From PBB1 sp965229345 (lineage in GTDB: Bacteria > Pseudomonadota > Gammaproteobacteria > Burkholderiales > Burkholderiaceae_C), in the NCBI GenBank assembly GCA_965229345.1, contig OZ245872.1, forward strand, positions 2,418,001-2,482,000: 64,000 nt of DNA, read 5' to 3'. The notes under the pieces were generated by a model. That model did no database searches, was not told the DNA's origin, and was given only the letters and a program-made list of their open reading frames with translations. Made by a program: the position numbers and the translations under genes. Below are positions 17,141-25,371 of this stretch, one piece after another (the first letter of the stretch is position 1; each line of letters begins with the position of its first letter).

Positions 17141-18180
17141 CCGAGCCGGCGGTGGCGGAGCAACCACAGCAGATAGGCGCCACCCAGCACCGCGGTGACC
17201 ACGCCGACAGGCAGCTCCTGGGGCGCCACCAAGGTGCGCGCCACGACATCGGCGGCCAGCAGCAGCGTGCCGCCCGCCGCGGCGCTGGCGATCACGGTGT
17301 AGCCGTTCGGCGCTGGGGCACAGCGACGCACCAGGTGCGGTGCGGCCAGGCCGACGAAGGCCACCAGCCCGGCCTGCGACACCGCCATCCCGGTGGCGAG
17401 TGCCAGCACCCCCACCAGCAGCAGCCGCCAGCGCGCCAGAGCCAGGCCAAGGCTGCGCGCACTGTCCTCACCCAAGGTCAGGGCATCGAGCACGCGGGCC
17501 AGCCGCCAGGCGATCGGCAGCGTGAGCAGCAGCCCGACCGACAACACACCCACACTGGCCCAGCCCAGGAATCCGGTGGTGCCGAGCATGAAGACCTGCT
17601 TGCCGCGCAAGGCCTCCGGTGCGATTGTCGAGAGCAGGTCGCCGAGTGCCGACAACACGACCCCGACCACCACACCGGCCAGCAGCAGCCGGGGTGTCTG
17701 CTGGGCACCGCGTGCAAGCATCAGCGTGAGGCCCACCCCGGCAAACGCGCCGACGAAGGCAGCCCCGACCAGGCCCAGACGGGCCAAGCCGCTGGCGGCG
17801 GTCATGACCGTCATCACGCCACCCAGCGATCCGACCGCCAGCACCAGCACGACCGCCAGCGACGCACCCGCTGCCGAGCCGAGCAGGTACGGGTCGGCCA
17901 GTGGATTGCGGAACAGGCCTTGCGCGATGGCGCCGGCCAGGCCCAGCAGCGCGCCGACCAGCCACGCACCGAGCGTGCGCGGCAGGCGGATCTGGCCCAG
18001 GATCAGACCGGCGTCGGCATCGCCCCACCAGGGCAGCGACCAGCCATCGCTGCCGGCCGCCAGCCCGGCGCCGGCCAGCGCCAGTCCGGCCAACAACAGG
18101 CCGATGGCGAATCGCCGCCGACGCGTCACGCCGGGGTCTGTGGCCGGACGCGCAGAAGTGGCAAGCAGCGTAGAGGCCAT
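17137..18180 (-). CDS. btuC: Cobalamin ABC transporter permease (FecCD family)
   Basis: 347 residues with about ten membrane helices. IRLPRTLGAWLVGALLGLAGA, NPLADPYLLGSAAGAS and VAFVGLAAPHLVR are conserved FecCD/BtuC segments. ATG 18180 shares one base with the btuF stop (TGATG); an in-frame ATG 18213 inside btuF is rejected. A charged stretch of about 15 residues precedes the first helix. With BtuD and BtuF it forms the inner-membrane importer of the operon. Confidence 0.9.
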   Translation of the reverse strand: MASTLLATSARPATDPGVTRRRRFAIGLLLAGLALAGAGLAAGSDGWSLPWWGDADAGLILGQIRLPRTLGAWLVGALLGLAGAIAQGLFRNPLADPYLLGSAAGASLAVVLVLAVGSLGGVMTVMTAASGLARLGLVGAAFVGAFAGVGLTLMLARGAQQTPRLLLAGVVVGVVLSALGDLLSTIAPEALRGKQVFMLGTTGFLGWASVGVLSVGLLLTLPIAWRLARVLDALTLGEDSARSLGLALARWRLLLVGVLALATGMAVSQAGLVAFVGLAAPHLVRRCAPAPNGYTVIASAAAGGTLLLAADVVARTLVAPQELPVGVVTAVLGGAYLLWLLRHRRLG

Positions 18181-19091
18181 CAGCGTGCCTGGATCTCCAG
18201 ACCGCGCAGGCATTCGGCCAGCAGCTGCGCCGCCTCCCCGAGCCGGGGACCGGGACGCACCAGCACCTCGTAACGCTCCGCACTGAATCCGCAGGCGCGA
18301 TGCTGCCGCAGGGCGTCGAGCCGGGCCCAGCCGGGGCGGCGCGGCATCTGTTCGAGATCGCGCTGCACCGCCATCACGATGTCGGGCTGCGCACGCACGA
18401 TGTACTCGGGGTTGAGCTGCGGAAACGGCCCCAACGCCGCGGGCACCACATTGGCCATCCCCAGCTGGGCCAGGGTTTCACCGATGAACGATCCCGCGCC
18501 TGCCGCAAACGGCGTTGCGTCCACCTCGAAATAGACCTTCTGTCCGCGCAGCGCCACAGGCACGGTCGCGGCGGCTTGCTGTACCTGTCGCAAGATGGTG
18601 TTCCACAGCGGATCGGCGGCATCGGGCCGGCCCAGCAAGGTGGCCAGGACGGTCAATGAGCGCCGGACATCGGCATGCGTTTTGGATTCGAGCAGCACCA
18701 CCTTCAGGCCCAGAGATTCCAGCCGCTCGACCACACGTGTCGACGGGGCGGCCAGCACCACGTCGGGACGAAGCGCGACGATGCGCTCCAGGTTCGCGTC
18801 TTCGATGCCGCCCAACTTCGGCAAGGCCGCCACCGCAGATGGCGAATTGGAGTACCGGTCGGTGCCCACCAGCCTGTCGCAGGCGCCCAGGGCGCACACG
18901 CTTTCGGTCAGCGATGGCAGCAAACTGATGACACGCTGCGGCGCAACAGCAAACGATTGCACGCTGCCGCGGTCGTCCTGAACGACGATCGCAGGGGCTG
19001 CCGCCTGAGCACCCGGCAGCGCCATCCCCCACGCGGGCAGACCCAGCACCAGCACGAGCAGCATCGCGCGCGATCTGCAGCGGCCGCTCAC
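18180..19091 (-). CDS. btuF: Periplasmic cobalamin-binding protein
   Basis: 303 residues. An N-terminal signal peptide (MLLVLVLGLPAWGMALPGA, from residue 10, likely cut after AQA) precedes a class III periplasmic binding protein. RVISLLPSLTESVCALG and VGTDRYSNSPSAV are BtuF-like, as are PDVVLAA and GPFPQLNPEYIV. It hands corrinoid from the outer-membrane receptor to BtuC. The start overlaps the cobU stop by four bases (ATGA). Confidence 0.9.
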   Translation of the reverse strand: MSGRCRSRAMLLVLVLGLPAWGMALPGAQAAAPAIVVQDDRGSVQSFAVAPQRVISLLPSLTESVCALGACDRLVGTDRYSNSPSAVAALPKLGGIEDANLERIVALRPDVVLAAPSTRVVERLESLGLKVVLLESKTHADVRRSLTVLATLLGRPDAADPLWNTILRQVQQAAATVPVALRGQKVYFEVDATPFAAGAGSFIGETLAQLGMANVVPAALGPFPQLNPEYIVRAQPDIVMAVQRDLEQMPRRPGWARLDALRQHRACGFSAERYEVLVRPGPRLGEAAQLLAECLRGLEIQAR

Positions 19092-19645
19092 CGAGCCCCC
19101 CGCTTCACCGGGACTTCGATGCCCGCCACCATCAGCGTGACGCGATCGCAGCGCGCCGCCATCGCCTGGTGCAAACGCCCCAGTTCGTCGACACAGCGAC
19201 GCGCCTCGCGTGACATCGGTGCGACGCCGAGGCCGATTTCGTTGGAGACCAGCAGCACCGGGCCGCTGGCCTCACTCACGGCATCGCAAAGCGCGTCACG
19301 CGCGAGATCCCATTCGATGTCGTCGAGCGCGTCGGCGTCCAGCGGCATCAGCAGGTTGGTCAACCACAGGGTCAGGCAATCGATCACGACCAGCCGATCG
19401 GGCGCGCTGTGGCGAAAGATCGCCTGCGCCAGCTCGATCGGCACCTCCACACATTCGAGCTCGGGCAGGCGTTCGGCGCGCTGAAGCCGGTGGTGGGCAA
19501 TGCGCAGCCGCATCTCTTCGTCGCCGGCGTGCGCGGTGGCCAGCAGCACCGCGGAGTGCGGCGCGTCTGCCAGCCACGCCGCAGCGCGCTGCTCGGCGCA
19601 GCGCGACTTGCCGCTGCGCTGCCCACCGAGGATCAGCTCATGCAC
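19088..19645 (-). CDS. cobU: Adenosylcobinamide kinase / guanylyltransferase
   Basis: 185 residues. Walker A GGQRSGKS is at residues 7-14, and CLTLWLTNLL and VSNEIGLGVAP are conserved CobU/CobP motifs. The bifunctional enzyme phosphorylates adenosylcobinamide and adds GMP, giving the GDP-activated form used by CobS. It follows btuB by 43 bases and overlaps btuF, so cobinamide imported by BtuB-BtuFCD can be processed at once. Confidence 0.94.
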   Translation of the reverse strand: MHELILGGQRSGKSRCAEQRAAAWLADAPHSAVLLATAHAGDEEMRLRIAHHRLQRAERLPELECVEVPIELAQAIFRHSAPDRLVVIDCLTLWLTNLLMPLDADALDDIEWDLARDALCDAVSEASGPVLLVSNEIGLGVAPMSREARRCVDELGRLHQAMAARCDRVTLMVAGIEVPVKRGAR

Positions 19646-19688
19646 CGTACAGCCTCCATCCGGGAAGTGTCACGCCTGCCTGCCCCGA

Positions 19689-21602
19689 CTACAAGCCGAT
19701 GCCGCTGTAGCGCAGCCCCAGCCAGGCCTGGCGACCGGGCGACCGGTAATCCCGGGCCGGCTCGATGTCGCGGTCGGTGACGTTCAACACCTTGGCCTCG
19801 AGCTGCCAGTGGGGCGTGAACTTCCAGCGCGCCTGCAGATCGGCCGTGGAGTATCCGCCCAGGCGCTTGCCGCCATCGGGCCGTGAACCGACCGTCACCA
19901 GCGTCGCGCCCAAGGTCCAGTTGTCGATCTGGTAATCGGCGTCCACGGTTTCCTGATGTTTGGCACGGCGGTTCAGGCGATCGCCGGTGCGCTCGTCCTT
20001 GGCGCTCAACAGGTCCAACGTGGCACGCAGGCCCAACGCGCCGAAGCGGTGGCCAGCGCTCAGGGTCGCGCCTTTCAGGCGCGCCCGGTCGACATTGCGC
20101 GCGCAGCCGAAATCGTAGGAGGGATCGGACGGGCAGAAGGTGCGATCGGGCTCGTAGTTGATCAGCTGGCGCACGCGGTTGCGGTACACGGTCAACGAGG
20201 CATGGCTGTCGCCGTCACGCCAGTTCAAGCCGACCTCGGCACTGCGGCCGCGCTCGGGGCGGATGTCGGGGACGCCATAGCCGGCATAGAACAGGTCGTT
20301 GAAACTCGGCGCGCGGAACGTGGTGCCATACAACGCGCGTGCAGTGAAACCATGACCGATCTCGTAGCCGTAGCCGACGCGCCCGGTGGTGCTGTTGCCG
20401 TAGACCGAGTTGTCGTCATGCCGCACATCGGCAGACAGCAGATGGGCGCCGAAGCGACCGGAATAGCCCAGACCCAGCGAGTCGTTGTGGCGCTGCTTGT
20501 TGGCCACGAAGGCCGACGACTCCGCGCGCTCCTCCAGCCGCTCGATCACGCCGACGAGTTGCTGCTGGGCCGCCAGCGTGAACACGTTCTGCCAGGTGTA
20601 CTGGTTGCGGCGTGTCACGAAGCGCTCGGGGAAGTGGGCCCCGTCCACCGACTTGTCTTCGTTGAGTGCCAGCTGCAAACGGGTGGTCCACAGCGGGTTG
20701 ATCACGCCGTCGTAGCTGAGTGACGCCACTTGCGTGTTCAGGCGTGTGCGGAAGTTGGGCGATGGGTCTTGGGCATAGTCCGGCGGGCCACCGAACTCGG
20801 AGGCGTCGTACCGTGAGTTCAACCGGGTGTCGATCACGCTGGCAGCCACCCGGTGGCCCGGCGCGATCGTGTAACCCAGGCGAATCTGCGCAGTCCGGCG
20901 CTGGTAGCCATCGCGATCGGGGTTGTAGTTGCCGAACAGGTCGCCAGGCCGCAAGGTCGACACGCCACGGGATTTTTCGCCGCTGACCGAGGCCGCATAG
21001 TCGAACCCACCGTGGCCGCCGCTGATGCCGACATCGCCTTCGCGCGAGCCGTACTCGCCGAAAGCGGCATGGCCAGACAGGCTGGCAGGACCTTCGCCGC
21101 GCTTGGTGGTGATCAGCACCACGCCCCCCACGGCGTCGGCCCCGTACAGGCTGGAGCCGGGTCCGCGCAGCACCTCGATGCGCTCGATCTGGCTCAGGCT
21201 GATGGCCTCGAACTCCACCTGCGCCAGGGTGGCCGAACCGATCCGCACGCCATCGACCAGCACCAGCGTGCTGCTGGTGCTCGCACCGCGCAGCAAGATG
21301 CCAGCGGCATGGCCCGGACCGCCGCTGCGCGACAGCTGAACCCCTGCCTCGCGCCGCAGCAGGTCTTCGATTGAATCGGCCGTCGATTGCCGGATGCGCT
21401 GCTCGTCGATCACGACCACGTCCGATGTGACCTGATCGAGTGGCAGGGGCTCGCGGCTCGCGATGACGGTCACCGGTGGCAGCCGGGTCGGCGTCTCGGC
21501 CTGGGCCGAAGACAGGGTTATGGCCGTGACAGCGGTGGTGAGGAGGGAAAGGAGGACGTGGGAATACCGGCTGGACACAGCCAAAGGCGCACGCGGCGCC
21601 AT
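19689..21602 (-). CDS. btuB: TonB-dependent cobalamin receptor BtuB
   Basis: About 637 residues. A signal peptide precedes a TonB-box region (PPVTVIASREPLP), a plug domain (IEDLLRREAGVQLSRSGG, GILLRGASTSSTLVLVDGV, EVLRGPGSSLYGADAVGG) and a beta-barrel ending in an aromatic-rich C-terminal strand. The spacing and plug resemble BtuB rather than siderophore receptors. It imports corrinoids across the outer membrane using TonB energy. I place the start at ATG 21602 (MAPRAPLAV), because the residues before the signal helix then look normal; ATG 21617 five codons earlier is possible. The open frame above it runs through the riboswitch and is not coding. Confidence 0.9.
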   Translation of the reverse strand: MAPRAPLAVSSRYSHVLLSLLTTAVTAITLSSAQAETPTRLPPVTVIASREPLPLDQVTSDVVVIDEQRIRQSTADSIEDLLRREAGVQLSRSGGPGHAAGILLRGASTSSTLVLVDGVRIGSATLAQVEFEAISLSQIERIEVLRGPGSSLYGADAVGGVVLITTKRGEGPASLSGHAAFGEYGSREGDVGISGGHGGFDYAASVSGEKSRGVSTLRPGDLFGNYNPDRDGYQRRTAQIRLGYTIAPGHRVAASVIDTRLNSRYDASEFGGPPDYAQDPSPNFRTRLNTQVASLSYDGVINPLWTTRLQLALNEDKSVDGAHFPERFVTRRNQYTWQNVFTLAAQQQLVGVIERLEERAESSAFVANKQRHNDSLGLGYSGRFGAHLLSADVRHDDNSVYGNSTTGRVGYGYEIGHGFTARALYGTTFRAPSFNDLFYAGYGVPDIRPERGRSAEVGLNWRDGDSHASLTVYRNRVRQLINYEPDRTFCPSDPSYDFGCARNVDRARLKGATLSAGHRFGALGLRATLDLLSAKDERTGDRLNRRAKHQETVDADYQIDNWTLGATLVTVGSRPDGGKRLGGYSTADLQARWKFTPHWQLEAKVLNVTDRDIEPARDYRSPGRQAWLGLRYSGIGL

Positions 21603-21699
21603 GCAAAAGGAAAACATGATGAAGAACCCGACAAGATGCAATCGACCTGCTTCCCCGCAGGCGCTTGCGATGTAGGCACGACACGAAGCCGCACCCGCT

Positions 21700-21915
21700 T
21701 GTTGGCCGGTATCCGGGCTGATGGATCGACCTTCACGACCTTCCCAGAGATGCATCATCTCCAGTGGTGTGCGCATGAAAGCTGAAACCGCCGTCAAAAC
21801 CGACCAGGGCTTCGTCCACCGTACCGTTGCGGGGGCAGCGCAGTTTGAGCACCGAGCGGTGCTTTCTGCTTCCCGTTTAACTGCGCCGACAAGAACATCG
21901 GCGCGGGCACCAACG
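21700..21915 (-). promoter_or_regulatory. Cobalamin riboswitch upstream of btuB
   Basis: Read on the minus strand the element begins with GGTGCCCGCGCC near 21910, continues with ACGGGAAGCAG, the conserved core GCGCTGCCCCCGCAACGGTA and later GGGAAGGTCGTGAAGGTCGATCC, and closes with the B12 box AGCCCGGATACCGGCC at 21704-21719. These are the ordered conserved blocks of the adenosylcobalamin riboswitch. It lies about 100 bases above btuB and should lower expression of the whole btuB-cobC operon when cobalamin is plentiful. The mode (translation or termination) is not clear; I see no strong terminator before btuB. Confidence 0.93.
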
Positions 21916-21942
21916 TGTCTATTCTAAGCACCGACCTACAAT
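21914..21942 (+). promoter_or_regulatory. Candidate zapB-like/zapA promoter (-10 only)
   Basis: TACAAT at 21937-21942 is a plausible -10 element 38 bases before the first gene. The -35 is poor. It would overlap the divergent btuB promoter. Confidence 0.35.
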
Positions 21943-21949
21943 CGAAACC
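21921..21949 (-). promoter_or_regulatory. Candidate btuB operon promoter
   Basis: On the minus strand TAGAAT (complement of 21921-21926) is a good -10 hexamer. A weak GTTTCG lies 16 bases further up as -35. Transcription would start near 21914, right at the 5-prime end of the riboswitch. Confidence 0.5.
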
Positions 21950-21980
21950 CGTTGTTCAACCCACTGTCCGAACACGCCCC

Positions 21981-22235
21981 ATGTCGAAGATCGAAGACCT
22001 CGCCGACCGGGTCGAGCGGCTCTTGTTGCGCCACCATGAGCTGCAACGGACCAATGCCCTGCTCGAGCAGCAATTGGCCACGGTAGCCAACGAGCGCGAC
22101 AACCTGCGTTCACGCCTGAATGCCGCGCGCATGCGCATCGACACGCTGCTCGAGCGCCTTCCGGCAGAGGCCATCGCGGTGCCAGCCGATGACACCACCG
22201 ACGCACCTGCACCCACTCAGAAAATATCCCCATGA
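21981..22235 (+). CDS. ZapB-like coiled-coil protein (DUF904 family)
   Basis: 84 residues. SKIEDLADRVERLL, ALLEQQLATVANERDNLRSR and ARMRIDTLLERL form one long coiled coil, the pattern of the small ZapB/DUF904 proteins that sit directly upstream of zapA in betaproteobacteria. A short acidic tail follows. ZapB-type proteins work with ZapA at the FtsZ ring; the link here rests on size, coiled coil and the four-base overlap with zapA. ATG 21981 is the start that begins the helix; the longer frame from 21915 would run into the promoter region. Confidence 0.75.
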   Translation: MSKIEDLADRVERLLLRHHELQRTNALLEQQLATVANERDNLRSRLNAARMRIDTLLERLPAEAIAVPADDTTDAPAPTQKISP

Positions 22236-22558
22236 AGCAGATCGAAGTCTCGATCCTCGGCCAGAGCTATGTGCTGGGCTGCCCCGATGGCGGGGACACC
22301 TTGTTGCACGCATCGGTGAAAGCGGTCGATCGCGAGATGACGGCCATCCGCACGGCAGGCAAGGTCAAGGCCCGCGAACGCATTGCGGTGCTGGCCGCCT
22401 TGAACCTCGCTTACAAGCTCGAGCAGCGACCCACAGCCCCAACGCCCGCGGCGAGCGACAGCAGATCAGCAACCGGCGAGACCGATGCGCCAGCGAATGT
22501 CGATGCATTGATCGCGCGCATCGACCAGGCGCTCGGCGAACACGGACAGTTGCTGTGA
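22232..22558 (+). CDS. zapA: Cell division protein ZapA
   Basis: 108 residues. The N-terminal domain (IEVSILGQSYVLGCP, then ASVKAVDREMTAIR and ERIAVLAALNLAYKL) matches ZapA, which cross-links FtsZ filaments at the division site. A low-complexity Ala/Pro/Thr linker precedes a final helix (DALIARIDQAL). It overlaps the upstream ZapB-like gene by four bases. The 6S RNA gene follows about 70 bases later, a neighbour pair also known in gammaproteobacteria. Confidence 0.9.
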   Translation: MKQIEVSILGQSYVLGCPDGGDTLLHASVKAVDREMTAIRTAGKVKARERIAVLAALNLAYKLEQRPTAPTPAASDSRSATGETDAPANVDALIARIDQALGEHGQLL

Positions 22559-22625
22559 CCGATTCGGCACACGATGTCACCCCTTCGACATCAATGACAG
22601 ACACGGCAGGCGTAGACTGGTCAAC

Positions 22626-22802
22626 GTCCGTTGTGTTCGCGTGAGTTTTTAATTCCTTGAACCGATGCTCTCGCGAGCCCGGGCTGGGAACATTGCCGAG
22701 TGGGTGTGATCGTCTCGCGTCAGATGAACCCGAAGCACGGCTGACCCGGCCCACCTGAATCCCCTGGGTTCAGGAATGCGGCTCACGGTTCACAACGGAC
22801 AC
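22626..22802 (+). ncRNA. ssrS: 6S RNA
   Basis: About 177 bases. The ends pair: GTCCGTTGTG near 22627 is complementary to CACAACGGAC at 22791-22800, with further pairing between GTGAG (22641-22645) and CTCAC (22782-22786). The 5-prime half contains CCTTGAACCGATGCTC (22664-22679), close to the 6S central-bubble consensus. The 3-prime half contains the hairpin CCTGAATCCCCTGGGTTCAGG (22754-22774, 21 bases shown as a range), matching the product-RNA hairpin of E. coli 6S. 6S RNA mimics an open promoter and holds sigma70 RNA polymerase in stationary phase. Position after zapA is the conserved one. Exact ends are approximate. Confidence 0.85.
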
Positions 22803-22846
22803 CTCTTCTCGTGCCGCCATGAAAGGCGGTACCCGTTGGCCCAGCG

Positions 22847-23914
22847 TCAGAACGCACCCTCGAATGGAATGCTGGCCAGCGTGACGTGATTGCCACCGCG
22901 GCTCTGTGCGGCCGTCAGCGCGGTGTCGGCGGCTTGCAGCAGATCGTCTTGCGTGTGAGCGGTGTGAGGGAAGCTCGCCACACCCATCGACACCGTGAAG
23001 CCGAAATCCTGTCCGTCGAGCACGACGATCTGGGTCGCACACTGGCGACGCAGGCCTTCCATCCGTGAGTGCGCCGTCGCCAGGCCAACGCCCGACAGCA
23101 ACACCGCGAAGCGATCGTCGGACACACGGCACGATGCATCCATCGCCCGTGTGTTGCTGCGAAGCAAGCGCCCAAGCGCCTCGATCACCCGCTGGCGCGC
23201 GGTTGCACCCAGCGCGCCCGCCGTTCCGGTCGGCGGATCGATCGAAATCGACACCATCGAGAACTCGCGGTGTTCGCGCAGCGACAAATCGACCTCGCGC
23301 CGCAGCTGGTCTTCGAAATGGGCGTTCGGAAACAGCCCCGTATCGAGATCCCTCAACGACGCGTCCTGGGTCTCTCGGCGCAGGGCTTCGGTCGCTTGCT
23401 GTTGCTGCTCCAGTTGCTGCAGCGCCAGCGTGAGCTGGGCATCGCGCTGGCGCTGTGTGCTCACGTCGTGCCAGAGCGCGCACAGGTAGCGTTTGCTGGC
23501 ACCGGCGGCATCCGGCCTGCCGGTCAGAAGGACCCGGGTGACGTGGAATTCGCGGCGCGTCTGATCACGCTCGATGCGATGGTCACTGCCGTGAGGCCGC
23601 GCCAGCGTGACGGTGCTGGCCTCTGCCGCGCGCAGCAACGCGGCCACTTCCGCGCCGAAAAGGTCTGCATCGGTGTGCCCGAGCAGGTCGTCGGGGGGAC
23701 GACCAAACAGTTCGGCCATCCGCTCAGACGCATAGATGTACCGGCCGGTCGACACCTCCTTGAGCGCAAACCCGGCCGCCAGACCGATCAGACTCGCAGC
23801 CAGCAGATCGCACCAGCCGGCAGGGTCGAGCCCCAGCGCATCGGCCACCTGCCGCAGTGACGCGGGCAGGCTGTTGGCATGCTCGCCGGGCAGAGCCTGT
23901 TCAGGCTGATTCAT
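22847..23914 (-). CDS. PAS-GGDEF protein with degenerate active site
   Basis: 355 residues. A PAS-like sensor domain (about 40-155; YIYASERMAELFGRPPDDLLG) is joined by a Gln-rich coiled coil (160-185) to a GGDEF-fold domain (186-350). The catalytic GGDEF/GGEEF loop reads SDDRF (265-269), so both glycines and the metal-binding Glu are missing. The domain start (LRDLDTGLFPNAHF) and FTVSMGVASFP are kept. It is therefore unlikely to make cyclic di-GMP and may be a sensor or binding module. No membrane helix is visible apart from a hydrophobic stretch at 37-50 inside the PAS domain. The start ATG 23914 is the first in frame. Confidence 0.8.
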   Translation of the reverse strand: MNQPEQALPGEHANSLPASLRQVADALGLDPAGWCDLLAASLIGLAAGFALKEVSTGRYIYASERMAELFGRPPDDLLGHTDADLFGAEVAALLRAAEASTVTLARPHGSDHRIERDQTRREFHVTRVLLTGRPDAAGASKRYLCALWHDVSTQRQRDAQLTLALQQLEQQQQATEALRRETQDASLRDLDTGLFPNAHFEDQLRREVDLSLREHREFSMVSISIDPPTGTAGALGATARQRVIEALGRLLRSNTRAMDASCRVSDDRFAVLLSGVGLATAHSRMEGLRRQCATQIVVLDGQDFGFTVSMGVASFPHTAHTQDDLLQAADTALTAAQSRGGNHVTLASIPFEGAF

Positions 23915-23965
23915 CAGGACCCATTCTCAGCGTCGGACCAAAGGCGTATCGAGGTCGACCTCCGT

Positions 23966-24526
23966 TCAGGGCGCGGTGGCAGGCGCAGCGGCCGCTGTCG
24001 GTGTGGGTGCCCCCTCAGGCGCAGCCGCCGGCTTCTGGAAGTTGGCGACCACCTTGCCCAGCCCGCCATTCAGCGCGATCGCCACCATCTCGGTGGCGAT
24101 GTCCTCGTCGATGTTCACTGCGTCGAAGGTGGCGCTCCACTTCATCAGCGTCTTGCCGTCAGCGGCCGGGCTCACCGAAATCGTCGCGACGTAGTTCTTG
24201 ATCGGGAACGGGCTCTTGAGCGAGGTGTAGGTGTAGCTGGTGCTGGCGGCGCTGTACTTCAGCAGCTTTTCCACCAGCTCGGATCCATCGGACAGCTTCA
24301 AGGTGCGCACGGCACCCACCTTGTTGTCGGCGCCCTTGACGGTGCTGCTGCGCACTTGCGGGTGCCACAGGTCGAAGCCGTTGAAATCACCGACGTACTT
24401 CCAGACGGTGGCCGGGGCGCTGTCCACGGTTTCCTCGCTGGAAAACGACAAGGCACCGGCAGCGTGGCTGGCGCCAGCGGCCAACAGCAAACCGGCGGTG
24501 GCGGCTTGGAGAACGAGCTTGTTCAT
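23966..24526 (-). CDS. Exported SRPBCC-fold protein (polyketide cyclase-like), copy 2
   Basis: 186 residues. A Sec signal peptide (MNKLVLQAATAGLLLAAGA, cut after SHA) precedes a SRPBCC/polyketide_cyc2 domain: DSAPATVWKYVGDFNGFDLWHP and DGKTLMKWSATFDA. The C terminus is an Ala/Pro/Thr tail of about 20 residues. AGGAGA lies upstream of ATG 24526. SRPBCC proteins hold small hydrophobic ligands in a beta-alpha pocket; most are cytoplasmic, so an exported form is notable. It is 51 bases downstream of a clear paralogue. Ligand and role are unknown. Confidence 0.75.
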   Translation of the reverse strand: MNKLVLQAATAGLLLAAGASHAAGALSFSSEETVDSAPATVWKYVGDFNGFDLWHPQVRSSTVKGADNKVGAVRTLKLSDGSELVEKLLKYSAASTSYTYTSLKSPFPIKNYVATISVSPAADGKTLMKWSATFDAVNIDEDIATEMVAIALNGGLGKVVANFQKPAAAPEGAPTPTAAAAPATAP

Positions 24527-24577
24527 GGGGTTGTCTCCTGAAAAGATGCGGATGGTGTCGTGCCTGCAGCCACTGGC

Positions 24578-25078
24578 CTATTGCTTGGCGAAGTTGTTCA
24601 CCAGCTTGGCCAGTCCGCTGTCATAGATGCCTTCGACCGCCTGCGTGGCGGCAGCCGTGTCGGCACCCGCCGGCGCATCGAAGGTCGAGGTCCATTTCAG
24701 CAAGGTCTTGCCATCGGGGGTGGCATTCAGCGTGATGCTGCCGCTGTAGTTCGCCACCGGCAGCGGGCTGCTGACGATGGTGTAGCTGTATTGGGTCTTG
24801 GCGGCGTTGTAGGTGGTCAGCTGCTCGACGATCGTGCGCTTGCCATCGGCCAGCGTCAGCGTCCTGCGCGTACCCACTTTGGTGCCTGCACCATTCACCT
24901 CGCTTTTGCTGACGGCGGGATGCCACACGTCCATCGCGTTGAAGTTACCCACCAGCTTCCAGACGGTGGCCGGGGTGCTGTCGATCGTGACTTCTCGCGT
25001 CACGGACAAGTTGCCTGCGGCATGGCTGCTGCCAATGGCCAGCAGCGCGCTGGCGACGGCGAATTTGAGGGCATTCAT
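24578..25078 (-). CDS. Exported SRPBCC-fold protein (polyketide cyclase-like), copy 1
   Basis: 166 residues. A signal peptide (MNALKFAVASALLAIGSS, cut after SHA) leads into the same SRPBCC domain as the next gene: DSTPATVWKLVGNFNAMDVWHP and DGKTLLKWTSTFDA line up position by position. It lacks the Ala/Pro-rich tail of its neighbour. ATG 25078 has GGAGA upstream; a longer open frame to 25231 adds residues that would hide the signal peptide and is rejected. The tandem arrangement implies a local duplication followed by divergence. Confidence 0.75.
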   Translation of the reverse strand: MNALKFAVASALLAIGSSHAAGNLSVTREVTIDSTPATVWKLVGNFNAMDVWHPAVSKSEVNGAGTKVGTRRTLTLADGKRTIVEQLTTYNAAKTQYSYTIVSSPLPVANYSGSITLNATPDGKTLLKWTSTFDAPAGADTAAATQAVEGIYDSGLAKLVNNFAKQ

Positions 25079-25371
25079 CTGGGAAGAGTCTCCGTGTCCA
25101 AGCGGTAAGAAAATGACCAGGGCGGCACAGTGGGTCCGCAGCTGGCAAAAACACATTTTGGGATGTTCACCCAGCGGCCGCAATAAGCGAGAACGCGACA
25201 AGCCCGAGCCGGGCCCCGACTTGCACTTCATTCTCGTCGATGTGTCCTCTTGTTTCCGTCCGCAGGGCTGGGCCTGGAAATTGCCTCATCGCCTGAAACG
25301 CTGCTTTCGAAATCTTCTGACCCTGATCACTTATCGTCGCGCCGGTCCATGAAATCCGCCACCACCAGGTC
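25079..25371. other. Intergenic region between divergent SRPBCC and ybiB genes
   Basis: 293 bases holding the regulatory regions of two divergent units. I see no RNA gene, repeat or convincing operator. Confidence 0.4.

Noticed and set aside
21603..21797. Upstream extension of the btuB reading frame
   Set aside because: It runs through the riboswitch B12 box and would bury the signal peptide; the real start is near 21602 or 21617.
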